From CAYONZ01 sp964405465 (GTDB taxonomy: Bacteria; Bdellovibrionota; Bdellovibrionia; Bdellovibrionales; JAMPXM01), in NCBI GenBank assembly GCA_964405465.1, contig CAYONZ010000092.1:1-7327 (forward strand): 7,327 nucleotides of DNA. Reading direction: 5' to 3'. Below are positions 1 to 6,240 of the stretch, in pieces. Made by a program: the position numbers and the translations under genes. Positions within the stretch are counted from its first letter, which is position 1, and every line of letters starts with the position of its first letter. Below the pieces are notes generated by a model that made no database searches, was not told where the DNA came from, and saw nothing but the letters and a program-made list of their open reading frames with translations.

Positions 1-39
1 TGTAAACAGAATCACGAGTGCCATTCGAAACCAATTCAT
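1..39 (-). CDS. N-terminus of a membrane or exported protein (partial, runs off left edge)
   Basis: Only the first 13 codons are visible: MNWFRMALVILFT, a short N-terminus with one Arg followed by a hydrophobic run, as in a signal peptide or first membrane helix. A GGGAG Shine-Dalgarno sequence (complement of 49-53) lies 9 bases before the ATG. An in-frame-independent ATG at 55 opens a different frame that also reaches the edge (MGDRLHELVSNG...), but it has no comparable ribosome site. The gene lies 75 bases downstream of the chemoreceptor on the same strand and could share its transcript. No function can be assigned from 13 residues, and the call rests on ribosome site plus hydrophobic start only. 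Confidence 0.45.
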   Translation of the reverse strand, partial: MNWFRMALVILFT

Positions 40-114
40 GAAGTCGGTCTCCCATTTTTTTCTGGTTTAAGGTGTGAACCTCTTCATAACCGCCGCACCA
101 AATGAGAACCCACC

Positions 115-1917
115 TTATGCGGCACCACGTACTGTTTTCAACAGGTGCTCGACCGAGTCAGCCAAAGTTCCGGTTTGAGCTTTAAGTTCATTGGCATTTC
201 GTTGAGCTGTCTCGCTTAGGTTTGAAGTGTTTTGCGAATTTTTTTCGCTTGCCATAATGGCCTCGGCGATTTGGTCGATACCCCGTGATTGTTCAGCAGA
301 TGCACTGGCAATTTCCGCAATGGCGTTGGTTAAGCTTGTTGTTTTTTCAAGAATATCACTAAAAATGTGCTGACAATCTTCCGCAGCTTGTTTGGTTTGA
401 TTGATGCGGTTTTGGCCAGACTGATGAAGTGCCTGAACTTTCTGTTGATTTTGGCCTACGATATTTTGTACGGTCGAAAGGCTGTTGTTCAGGAGCACTG
501 AAATTTCTCTGGCGGCATTGCCGCTCATTTGCGCGAGATTTCCTACTTCTTCAGCCACTACAGCAAAACCTTTACCATGCTCGCCAGCTCTTGCCGCCTC
601 GACTGACGCATTGAAAGAAAGCAGTCGCGTTTGAAATACGATGTCGTTGATAACCTTGGTCTTCGAATCAATCTCAGTGATGATCTGCACGATCTGTTGC
701 ACTTCTTTGTTGCTTGATTCAACTTGCTCGAGCATGGACTCATTGCTGTCACTGAGGTCTTCGATCGATTGAATCAAGGTTTGGACCGCTCCTTGACCTT
801 GGTGAATGGCCTGATCACTACTAAGGGCGAGGTCTTGAGAAGTTTTGGTGTTTTCTGCATTTTTTTGTACCATGGCTTTGATCTCTTCAATAGAAGAGGC
901 TGTTTCTTGAAGACTCGAGGCTTGGTCAGCTGCGGTGGTATTCAGTAAATGACTAGCTTGTGCGACATCATGGGTGGTGGAGGAGAGTGATGACTCACAT
1001 GAGGCCACTTGGTTTGCGATCATTTCGAGATCGTGAGAAAGGCTCCTAATAAATCTCCATGAAAATGCAAAGATTGAAATACAAATGGCGACGACCAATA
1101 TCAATTGCAAAAAGAACTCCTTTGCAGCACGTGTTTGTCGAGCCTCTGCTTCATTAAGAATGATTTTGAATTCATCGGTCAATACTGATTGCAAGTCGTC
1201 GATGGCTGCTGTGATATTCTTAAAAAATTCCTTCGAATCTTGTTCGAATTTTCCTGTCGAGGATTTTTCTAGAACGACTTTATAGGTGTTGTCGACAGCA
1301 AGCCATGCGGCCGATGTTGGAAATTTGTTCAGGTGATCCCTTGCTGCGTCTGAAACAATCAATGAAGGTGAATTAACAGAAACATTGATGCCAGCCTTAA
1401 ATTCATTTAGTGTCGCAAGTTGAGGCGGCGTCAAGGGTGCATCATTGTTTAGTACGTTGATAAGATTTGCTCGCAAGCGACCTGTTGAATCTTTTCCTGA
1501 TTCGAGGGTTGTCAAGCTCAATAGCATGGACTCGCGCCCTTCAAATGAAAACGATTTGGCACACAAGACTTCAGAGTCGATAAATTGCTTGATCGTAGCT
1601 GTGAATTTGGGTGTAACTTCAGTGGCGGGTTTTTTTGCATCCACATCTGCACGAGTTTGCTTGAGGGCATCTAAAGCTGATTTTGTGGCATTGATGAGTT
1701 TTTCACCGATGCCATTTTGGGACATTTTGGCTTCAAGTGATGTGACCTCTTTGTCAGTGTCAACACGCTGAAGATTTAGTTCNNNNNNNNNNNNNNNNNN
1801 NNNNNNNNNNNNNNNNNNNNNNNNNNNNNNNNNNNNNNNNNNNNNNNNNNNNNNNNNNNNNNNNNNNNNNNNNNNNNNNNNNAAGGTGGTGCGGCGAAAA
1901 TAAGTGCGTTGAACCAT
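115..1917 (-). CDS. Methyl-accepting chemotaxis protein with periplasmic NIT-like sensor domain, interrupted by an assembly gap
   Basis: This is a transmembrane chemoreceptor that would signal through CheW/CheA to control motility. Residue numbers assume the 100-base gap is its true length (600 aa). Residues 1-11 (MVQRTYFRRTT) are basic, fitting the cytoplasmic end before a first membrane helix, which would lie in the gap. Residues about 46-265 are all-helical and match the layout of the NIT (nitrate/nitrite-sensing) family: a LxxTRADVD-like helix, an ESGKDSTGRLRANL segment, then a FFKNITAAIDDLQ segment. TM2 is about 268-288. No HAMP domain is evident after it. A methylation-type site ASSLQETASS (333-342) matches the receptor consensus. 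The hairpin tip is at 426-450 with E440 and R443 conserved. There is no NWETF-type CheR tether at the C-terminus. The signalling domain is certain; the NIT call is from recalled family pattern; the start is uncertain because the gap length is unknown and the ribosome site before 1917 is weak. Confidence 0.9.
   Translation of the reverse strand: MVQRTYFRRTTXXXXXXXXXXXXXXXXXXXXXXXXXXXXXXXXXXELNLQRVDTDKEVTSLEAKMSQNGIGEKLINATKSALDALKQTRADVDAKKPATEVTPKFTATIKQFIDSEVLCAKSFSFEGRESMLLSLTTLESGKDSTGRLRANLINVLNNDAPLTPPQLATLNEFKAGINVSVNSPSLIVSDAARDHLNKFPTSAAWLAVDNTYKVVLEKSSTGKFEQDSKEFFKNITAAIDDLQSVLTDEFKIILNEAEARQTRAAKEFFLQLILVVAICISIFAFSWRFIRSLSHDLEMIANQVASCESSLSSTTHDVAQASHLLNTTAADQASSLQETASSIEEIKAMVQKNAENTKTSQDLALSSDQAIHQGQGAVQTLIQSIEDLSDSNESMLEQVESSNKEVQQIVQIITEIDSKTKVINDIVFQTRLLSFNASVEAARAGEHGKGFAVVAEEVGNLAQMSGNAAREISVLLNNSLSTVQNIVGQNQQKVQALHQSGQNRINQTKQAAEDCQHIFSDILEKTTSLTNAIAEIASASAEQSRGIDQIAEAIMASEKNSQNTSNLSETAQRNANELKAQTGTLADSVEHLLKTVRGAA
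1783..1882. other. Assembly gap of 100 Ns
   Basis: Exactly 100 Ns, the conventional placeholder for a scaffold gap of unknown size. It falls where the first transmembrane helix and the first NIT helix of the chemoreceptor should be. The reading frame happens to stay open through it, but this does not prove that both sides belong to one frame. Confidence 0.97.
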
Positions 1918-2091
1918 GTCTCTATCGGAGATTGAATGAAATCTTTAGAGGATATCTTGCCTTCTTCATATGATGTCTTAAATTGAGAACTGATGCTGTT
2001 GGTTGTTGTTCATTCGAAAGTCTAGGTTCACGATGTGGCGAGGGCTGTGTTGGCTTGACTTGCAAACTTGCTAGACGCCGTAAACTGGATC

Positions 2092-2511
2092 TTAACGTTT
2101 TCTAGATAACCAAAATTTTTTGATTAGAGCATCGATAGAAAAAAATGTAGATCCATAGACGACCAGCCAAAGCAATATCACAATGTATAGGCTTTCAGAA
2201 AAACCAAAAAGCGCGGACAGGTCGGTGGCGTCCTCCCATTTTGCTGTGCCAATGGCAACGACCATGATACCAATCAAAGGCAAGCTAGAAATTCGGGTAA
2301 AGAACCCTAAAAACACAAAAAGCCCGGCGATCAATTCAATGCCACTCACCATCGGAGCCTGAATATTGGCGAAGGGGATATGAAGAGATTCGAAGTACTC
2401 TGTCACGTCTTTTAAGTTGTGTAGCTTTCCCCATCCTGTCTGTATGAAAACAGCGCCTATTGCGAGTCGGGAGAGTAATTCTGGTGCTGCTGTGATCAGA
2501 AGCTTTTTCAT
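2092..2511 (-). CDS. DoxX family membrane protein
   Basis: A 139-residue integral inner-membrane protein of the DoxX family. Members are four-helix proteins, some linked to quinone or thiosulfate oxidation and oxidative-stress complexes; many have no proven role. Visible family features are an N-terminal RLAIGAVFIQTGWGKL helix (15-30), a GIELIAGLFVFLGFFTR helix ending in Arg (57-73), a third helix with LPLIGIMVVAIGTAKW (77-92) and a fourth helix around 108-122, then a basic tail KKFWLSRKR. The frame can be extended to a TTG at 2517, but GGAG (complement of 2519-2522) sits 7 bases before the ATG at 2511 and only one base before the TTG, so ATG 2511 is the start. It begins 51 bases after the methyltransferase stop and is probably co-transcribed with it. 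The specific substrate is unknown. Confidence 0.88.
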   Translation of the reverse strand: MKKLLITAAPELLSRLAIGAVFIQTGWGKLHNLKDVTEYFESLHIPFANIQAPMVSGIELIAGLFVFLGFFTRISSLPLIGIMVVAIGTAKWEDATDLSALFGFSESLYIVILLWLVVYGSTFFSIDALIKKFWLSRKR

Positions 2512-2562
2512 TTTCAATCTCCGTTCTAAGAGGTCACATCGATTTCTTTGGTATGGCGGTCT

Positions 2563-3381
2563 CTAAGTCTTTCGCGCTTCAACAAAAAAACTACGAGGCA
2601 CATTTGGTACATGTCGAGGAGTCACAGGCCGAGGCCATCGGTCGGGCACCACAGTGCCAGGTTCGGTTGCAACAGAAGTCCATCCAAATTTTTCCATGAA
2701 CAGTTCGGGTTCATCGAGGCCAAAACGCCAAGGAGCTCCCATTTTCGCCAGATACTCCAGCTGTGTTGCCATAAAGGGAGCATCAAGCAATCGGCGGCCT
2801 AAGACATCAAAGAGCACAAGGCTGCCTGGCGCAGAAAGTTTCGTGATTTTTGCAAACAAAGTCTCCACAGCGGCTTCAGTCAGATACATCAACAAACCTT
2901 CAACTAACCACACCGTCGGTTGGTTAGGGATAAATCCAGAGTTCATGAGCTCGCCTTCCCAGTTGGATTCAAGGTCGGCAGCGACAGCGTGTCGACGACA
3001 CAGCGGAGTGGCTCCGCTCAGTTTCTTTTGTTTGTAGTCTAAGACTTCCCTACGATCGAGTTCGAAAAGTTGAGTGTCTTCTTGAAATGAAAGTCGATAG
3101 GCTCGAGAGTCCATTCCTGCTGCGAGAAATACAAATTGTTTGAAACCCTGCTGGATGGCATTTGAAATTCGTCCATCATAAAAAAAAGTTCGCACCGCGA
3201 TTGCAGGTTGATCGCCAACTATTTTGCGAGCTTCTTCGAAAATTGCAAATCCTTCGTTGCCCGCGAGTGCTGAGGCAAACGGGTCGTTAAAAAGTCGACC
3301 TTCGGACTCACTACGATTTGTTTCGATAGCTCGCATGGCGGCGACAAGCAGGGCTGTTTTTGCGACGGCATCTAATTTCAT
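2563..3381 (-). CDS. Class I SAM-dependent methyltransferase, LCM/PPM (TIGR00027-like) family
   Basis: A 272-residue cytoplasmic methyltransferase resembling the leucine carboxyl methyltransferase superfamily, notably the bacterial TIGR00027-type group. The order of motifs fits throughout: an N-terminal TALLVAAMRAIE helix (9-20), RLFNDPFA (29-36), motif I FVFLAAGMDSRAYRL (83-97; A87 stands where many relatives have the first Gly of GxG), the acidic ribose-binding ELD (107-109), AADL (134-137), the hallmark WLVEGLLMYL (158-167), and SAPGSLVLFD (183-192). Length is close to that of family members. The natural substrate of most bacterial members, and of this one, is unknown. The ATG at 3381 has no clear Shine-Dalgarno sequence, but the conserved N-terminal helix begins right after it, so it is kept. 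It is first in a likely operon with the DoxX gene. Confidence 0.9.
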   Translation of the reverse strand: MKLDAVAKTALLVAAMRAIETNRSESEGRLFNDPFASALAGNEGFAIFEEARKIVGDQPAIAVRTFFYDGRISNAIQQGFKQFVFLAAGMDSRAYRLSFQEDTQLFELDRREVLDYKQKKLSGATPLCRRHAVAADLESNWEGELMNSGFIPNQPTVWLVEGLLMYLTEAAVETLFAKITKLSAPGSLVLFDVLGRRLLDAPFMATQLEYLAKMGAPWRFGLDEPELFMEKFGWTSVATEPGTVVPDRWPRPVTPRHVPNVPRSFFVEARKT

Positions 3382-3403
3382 AGGTCTATCGTAGCTAATT
3401 TGA

Positions 3404-3431
3404 TTTGTATGGCAACGACAAAGTTTGCCAA
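3404..3431 (-). promoter_or_regulatory. Candidate sigma-70 type promoter for the methyltransferase-DoxX operon
   Basis: On the minus strand TTGGCA (complement of 3426-3431) and TACAAA (complement of 3404-3409) are separated by 16 bases. The -35 matches consensus at 5 of 6 positions and the -10 at 4 of 6. Transcription would begin around 3397, giving a leader of about 15 bases, which would fit the weak ribosome site of the methyltransferase. Eye-based call only. Confidence 0.35.
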
Positions 3432-3466
3432 AGCTGGAAATGACACGACATCAGTGCGGCACTAGG

Positions 3467-3518
3467 TATTGACTCTACATATTGACTCAATACTTCGATG
3501 CTAAAATTTGACTCTAAT
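3467..3518. repeat. 13-bp phased TTGACTC array with a perfect palindrome; candidate operator
   Basis: TTGACTC occurs at 3469, 3482 and 3508, so the intervals are 13 and 26 bases. The missing phase at 3495 holds a degenerate copy (TCGATGC, 4 of 7). The second unit, TATTGACTCAATA (3480-3492), is a perfect inverted repeat with 6-base arms around a single central base. The array lies between the secreted-protein gene stop and the methyltransferase promoter, about 36 bases upstream of the candidate -35, where an activator or repressor could bind. Regular spacing is seen; a regulatory role is inferred. Confidence 0.45.
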
Positions 3519-3571
3519 TCTTGTTAAGAGAATTTGTTCACATTTCGATATTAATCTCAAGAAAGTCAAAT

Positions 3572-4147
3572 TCACTTAGTAGGCAATGAAGACTCGGGAT
3601 CTGGTGTCGTCATGTCAAGATAGTCCAATTGTTGAGCCGCCTCAAGACAGGTCGGCATTTTTTTAATCAACTTTGGAATTGCCAGGTCAAGCGGGGAGCT
3701 AGGGGGCGACGCCGCCGCAGAAATAGACGCCGAAGCTTGAGAATTTTTTTCGGTTTGGTTATCGAACACTTCGGTGTCGATATAAATTGCGGGTCGCTTT
3801 TGGTTTGCTGCATTTTTTGTTAATACAGAATCTTTTATGATGATTTGCACTCCAAAAACAGTTCTATCGACTGTGGCCCCACGAGCAGGGCGGGAACTTC
3901 GCGAGAGTTTCGGGGCAATGTGAAGATAGCGTTCTGCATCTGTTTTCTTGGAGATATAGCCTTTCATTTGCAAATCATTTTCAAATTTTTGAATTTGCTC
4001 AGGTGAAAATAGGCCTGATGATTCGATTGATGTAAGGTCGGTGGAGTAGGGGCATGGGCTTGTGCTTGCGTTCACAGTAGATAGGCCTGATAAAGCTAAT
4101 ATTGAACTCAAGACTATTGTTCTCAGAATTGTTTTTGTGAAACCCAT
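3572..4147 (-). CDS. Secreted protein of unknown function
   Basis: A 191-residue exported protein I do not recognise. It starts with a clear Sec signal peptide, MGFTKTILRT with hydrophobic core about 9-22 and a likely signal peptidase I site after VNA (A27). The mature part has two Cys (C32, C167) that could form a disulfide, a FENDLQMKGYISKKTDAERY segment (55-74) reminiscent of small periplasmic or lipoprotein domains with a KGY...DA.Y strand, a basic stretch SRSSRPARG (82-90), and a Ser/Ala/Pro-rich linker (136-152) before a conserved-looking C-terminal tail. The frame extends upstream to 4234, but AAGGA (complement of 4154-4158) lies 6 bases before ATG 4147 and the signal peptide begins there, fixing the start. 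It stands alone, with spacing of 190 and 301 bases to its neighbours. Function unknown. Confidence 0.82.
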   Translation of the reverse strand: MGFTKTILRTIVLSSILALSGLSTVNASTSPCPYSTDLTSIESSGLFSPEQIQKFENDLQMKGYISKKTDAERYLHIAPKLSRSSRPARGATVDRTVFGVQIIIKDSVLTKNAANQKRPAIYIDTEVFDNQTEKNSQASASISAAASPPSSPLDLAIPKLIKKMPTCLEAAQQLDYLDMTTPDPESSLPTK

Positions 4148-4243
4148 GGTCGTTCCTTCTGGCTCGCTTGTTGTGGTTGGTTGCATGACCCCAAGCTCGG
4201 CAATGTTAAAATTTTTGACAGTCGCGAAAATCATCCAAGCTAT

Positions 4244-4259
4244 CGCATCCTAGAATGCG
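4244..4259. promoter_or_regulatory. Near-perfect 16-bp palindrome upstream of the secreted-protein gene
   Basis: CGCATCCTAGAATGCG has 5-base arms CGCAT/ATGCG around a CTAG core, with one mismatched pair. It lies about 97 bases upstream of the start at 4147, so it could be an operator. No convincing -35/-10 pair was found next to it. Confidence 0.25.
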
Positions 4260-4357
4260 CGAGGTTGATGGTGATCGCACCAGTTATATTCTTGCAAGGT
4301 TCTAGCCAGCTATTTGTACTCAGTGGCTTGATGGCGTGGACCTAAATGGATTCGCCC

Positions 4358-4381
4358 TCTCATTCCTCTTCTCATTCCTCT
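4358..4381. repeat. Perfect 12-bp tandem duplication
   Basis: TCTCATTCCTCT is present twice in direct succession (4358-4369 and 4370-4381). It lies in the 301-base space between the barrel-protein stop and the secreted-protein start, just beyond the candidate terminator of the barrel operon. On the minus strand it reads as AGAGGAATGAGA twice, where AGAGG is only one base from an ATG, too close to act as a ribosome site. Otherwise this intergenic stretch (4148-4448) holds only the palindrome and the hairpin listed here. Confidence 0.7.
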
Positions 4382-4386
4382 ACGGT

Positions 4387-4416
4387 GAAATCCCGCCTGG
4401 AAAATCGCAAGCGGGG
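4387..4416 (-). terminator. Candidate intrinsic terminator of the lipoprotein-barrel operon
   Basis: On the minus strand a stem CCCGCTT / AGGCGGG (complement of 4409-4415 and 4392-4398, one G-U pair, 10-base loop) lies 33 bases after the barrel-protein stop. It is followed only by ATTTC, so the T-tract is weak and efficiency is doubtful. Confidence 0.35.
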
Positions 4417-4448
4417 TGATCAAATGATGACACACACGAAACAACTCT

Positions 4449-5090
4449 CTAAAACAAATAACTGAGCCCGACTCCGTATAGTGTTTGGTAGACAGCATCG
4501 TCTTTAATGTCAGTTTCGCTTGAGTCTGATTTCTTGGTTTTGTAATCTTCTCGGGTATAGGTTGCGCTGAACTCCCAGTTCCCTTGCCACGCATAGTTGA
4601 GTTTCACGTGGTAACCCGTGGGTTTAGTGTAGGTGATGACTGAGCCGCCGCTTGATTTCTGTGAAAGTTGAAAACTTCCTAAGAGGTCATAGCTTGCGAC
4701 GAGACGAATGGCGCCAAAATCGGCAGACAGTCCTGCTCCCCCAATGTAGCCTGTACCTGCCATATTCGTATCGCTCACGCTCGAGGGATCGGTTTGTTGG
4801 CCAACATATCGATAAGAAACATGCGCAATGGGCGCGAGCATGCCAAAGCTATAGCCAAGGTCAGCGGTGGCCTCGGTAAAAAGCATGGTTCTTTTTTGAA
4901 TAGAGGCTGTGCTATTTGCCGAAGTTCCAGAGCCAACGTGAAGGCTCGTGAGTGCGAAGAGTCCAGAGTTTGACGACACAGTCTTCCCAGCAGCCAGTAC
5001 TTGTCTCGGTAGAATCGTGGCCATCATAAACGCCATTAATGAGAAAACAAAAAAAGTTTGATTTCTGTTTTTTGAAGATTTCGTGATCAT
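4449..5090 (-). CDS. Small outer-membrane beta-barrel protein of unknown function
   Basis: A 213-residue exported protein with the marks of an outer-membrane barrel. Residues 1-33 form a signal peptide (basic KSSKNRNQ, hydrophobic 13-26, cleavage after VLA at A33). The mature part has alternating polar/hydrophobic strands rich in Tyr and Gly (for example LFTEATADLGYSF 70-82, IAHVSYRYVG 88-97, IRLVASYDLLGSF 128-140, GYHVKLNYAW 159-168, WEFSATYTRE 172-181) and ends LYGVGLSYLF; a C-terminal Phe is the usual recognition signal for the Bam machinery. About 180 mature residues would suit eight strands. A longer frame starts at 5108, but GGGAG (complement of 5098-5102) sits 7 bases before ATG 5090, which overlaps the lipoprotein stop as ATGA. 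Translation is therefore probably coupled to the lipoprotein. The exact family and ligand are not recognised. Confidence 0.85.
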   Translation of the reverse strand: MITKSSKNRNQTFFVFSLMAFMMATILPRQVLAAGKTVSSNSGLFALTSLHVGSGTSANSTASIQKRTMLFTEATADLGYSFGMLAPIAHVSYRYVGQQTDPSSVSDTNMAGTGYIGGAGLSADFGAIRLVASYDLLGSFQLSQKSSGGSVITYTKPTGYHVKLNYAWQGNWEFSATYTREDYKTKKSDSSETDIKDDAVYQTLYGVGLSYLF

Positions 5091-6136
5091 TGAAATTCTC
5101 CCATACAAGCCATGACGTCACTCAGGAGAGAGGTGTTGCTCGCCGCGACTTTGTCTAGGTCCAAAGCATCAGCACTGACAGAGCAATTCCATTGTTCTGC
5201 GGTGGTGAATTGTGTGGTTCGTGTCGAAGGAACAGAGGGGAGAGAGGCCGACGCCACGAAACTATCGTAGGTGGTTGGTCCAGAGCCGACGACGGCGGTG
5301 TCACCATTCCAATTTGTTGAAGTTGATCCCGCACCTCCGGTTGCAGTTTTAATTGATCCATCACCGAGTGCATAGGTCGATACTGAGTTGCCGATGAGCT
5401 GCGCACGTGACACCAATTGAACATCGTTTCCATCAAGTGTTCCGAGTGTACCGTGATCGATAAATCCTGTAATGTCTAAGTAGTCGGCTTGTTGCGCGAT
5501 TGTGAATTCTGAGTAGCTCGAAGAGGACGGAACGTTATAGCCGACGGTGAGAGATTTTGAAGTCCAGGCCGAACCCGACATCACACCGGTCGCGTCCATT
5601 TTGACAAAAACCGAAGGTGAGGCGGATGAGATTCTCAAACTAAAGGTGACATTGCCTCCTGAGTTTGTGCCACTCATGTATTGGTTCTGTGTACCACTGT
5701 TGCATCCGAAAATTTCAAATGATTTGACGTCTGTGCCGTCAGCGGTGATTTTAACTTTCATACTCGATGTGCTTGATGACATGTATTTATATTCTCCAGA
5801 CGTGAGCCCCGCAATCACATCGGCCTTCGACATGGCTTTGATCATACACGAGTTCATGTCGGCGACTTTGCCTTGAAAAACAAATACCGAGGCGAGCGAC
5901 CAAACGTTCATGATGCTTCCACTTCCGCATGATGAGCAAGATTGTGAGTTGAGCGAAAACCCAGTCGTGGCCTGAGTTCGTGGTAGCGAAAACAGCGAGG
6001 TGCTGCTCACGGCCTTGGTCACCTGTGGCATGTCGAGATCTTGGCCTCCTGGTGCATTGCCCTTGGTGCTACAACTATTGGCCAGTAAAAATGCAAAACT
6101 TGAAGATAAAAACAAATATTTTTTTCGGTTCACCAT
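5087..6136 (-). CDS. Putative Ser/Thr/Gly-rich lipoprotein of unknown function
   Basis: A 349-residue exported protein I do not recognise. The N-terminus MVNRKKYLFLSSSFAFLLANSC is a lipoprotein-type signal: basic n-region, hydrophobic 8-18, and Cys22 as the probable lipidated residue; the lipobox LANSC is not canonical (Asn at -2), so simple secretion is possible. The mature chain is strongly enriched in Ser, Thr and Gly, carries a CSSC pair (C67, C70) and further Cys at 97, 145, 318 and 344, and looks mostly beta-stranded with long Ser-rich links (for example 203-208). GGAGG (complement of 6144-6148) 7 bases before ATG 6136 makes the start firm. Its TGA overlaps the next ATG (ATGA, 5087-5090), so it forms a coupled operon with the beta-barrel protein, suggesting the two work together at the outer membrane. 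Role unknown. Confidence 0.83.
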   Translation of the reverse strand: MVNRKKYLFLSSSFAFLLANSCSTKGNAPGGQDLDMPQVTKAVSSTSLFSLPRTQATTGFSLNSQSCSSCGSGSIMNVWSLASVFVFQGKVADMNSCMIKAMSKADVIAGLTSGEYKYMSSSTSSMKVKITADGTDVKSFEIFGCNSGTQNQYMSGTNSGGNVTFSLRISSASPSVFVKMDATGVMSGSAWTSKSLTVGYNVPSSSSYSEFTIAQQADYLDITGFIDHGTLGTLDGNDVQLVSRAQLIGNSVSTYALGDGSIKTATGGAGSTSTNWNGDTAVVGSGPTTYDSFVASASLPSVPSTRTTQFTTAEQWNCSVSADALDLDKVAASNTSLLSDVMACMGEFQ

Positions 6137-6155
6137 AGAAGACCCTCCGCTGGCC

Positions 6156-6184
6156 AGAATATCGATTGAAAAGCATGATGTGAA
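6156..6184 (-). promoter_or_regulatory. Candidate promoter of the lipoprotein-barrel operon
   Basis: On the minus strand TTCACA (complement of 6179-6184; 5 of 6 to consensus) is followed after 17 bases by TATTCT (complement of 6156-6161; 4 of 6). A start near 6149 would give a very short leader that still includes the GGAGG ribosome site. Predicted by eye. Confidence 0.4.
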
Positions 6185-6224
6185 GATTCACCGAGTGTTT
6201 GCAAAGTAAAACTAGACCTGTGGT

Positions 6225-6240
6225 TTGCCTGTTGTGGCAA
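6225..6240. promoter_or_regulatory. Inverted repeat upstream of the lipoprotein promoter
   Basis: TTGCC and GGCAA (5-base arms, 6-base spacer) form a perfect dyad about 40 bases upstream of the candidate -35 of the lipoprotein operon. It has the size of a typical dimeric regulator site, but a 5-base arm is also expected by chance now and then. Confidence 0.2.

Noticed and set aside
92..123. GCCGCA/TGCGGC inverted repeat across the chemoreceptor stop, as a terminator
   Set aside because: Six-base stem with a 20-base loop and no T-tract after it on the minus strand.
1918..2010. An alternative minus-strand frame before the gap (…SYEEGKISSKDF…) as the true upstream part of the chemoreceptor
   Set aside because: It follows a stop and has no ATG, GTG or TTG start; the basic ATG-started frame fits better.
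3516..3534. AATTCT/AGAATT stem after the secreted-protein gene, as a terminator
   Set aside because: All A/T except one pair, and no following T-run; too weak.
4215..4243. Plus-strand TTGACA as a promoter -35
   Set aside because: No acceptable -10 at 16-18 bases and no plus-strand gene downstream.
4310..4594. A 94-codon minus-strand frame overlapping the 3' end of the barrel gene, with a repeated RRGM motif
   Set aside because: It overlaps a better-supported gene in another frame, and the repeat is just the translated 12-bp tandem duplication.
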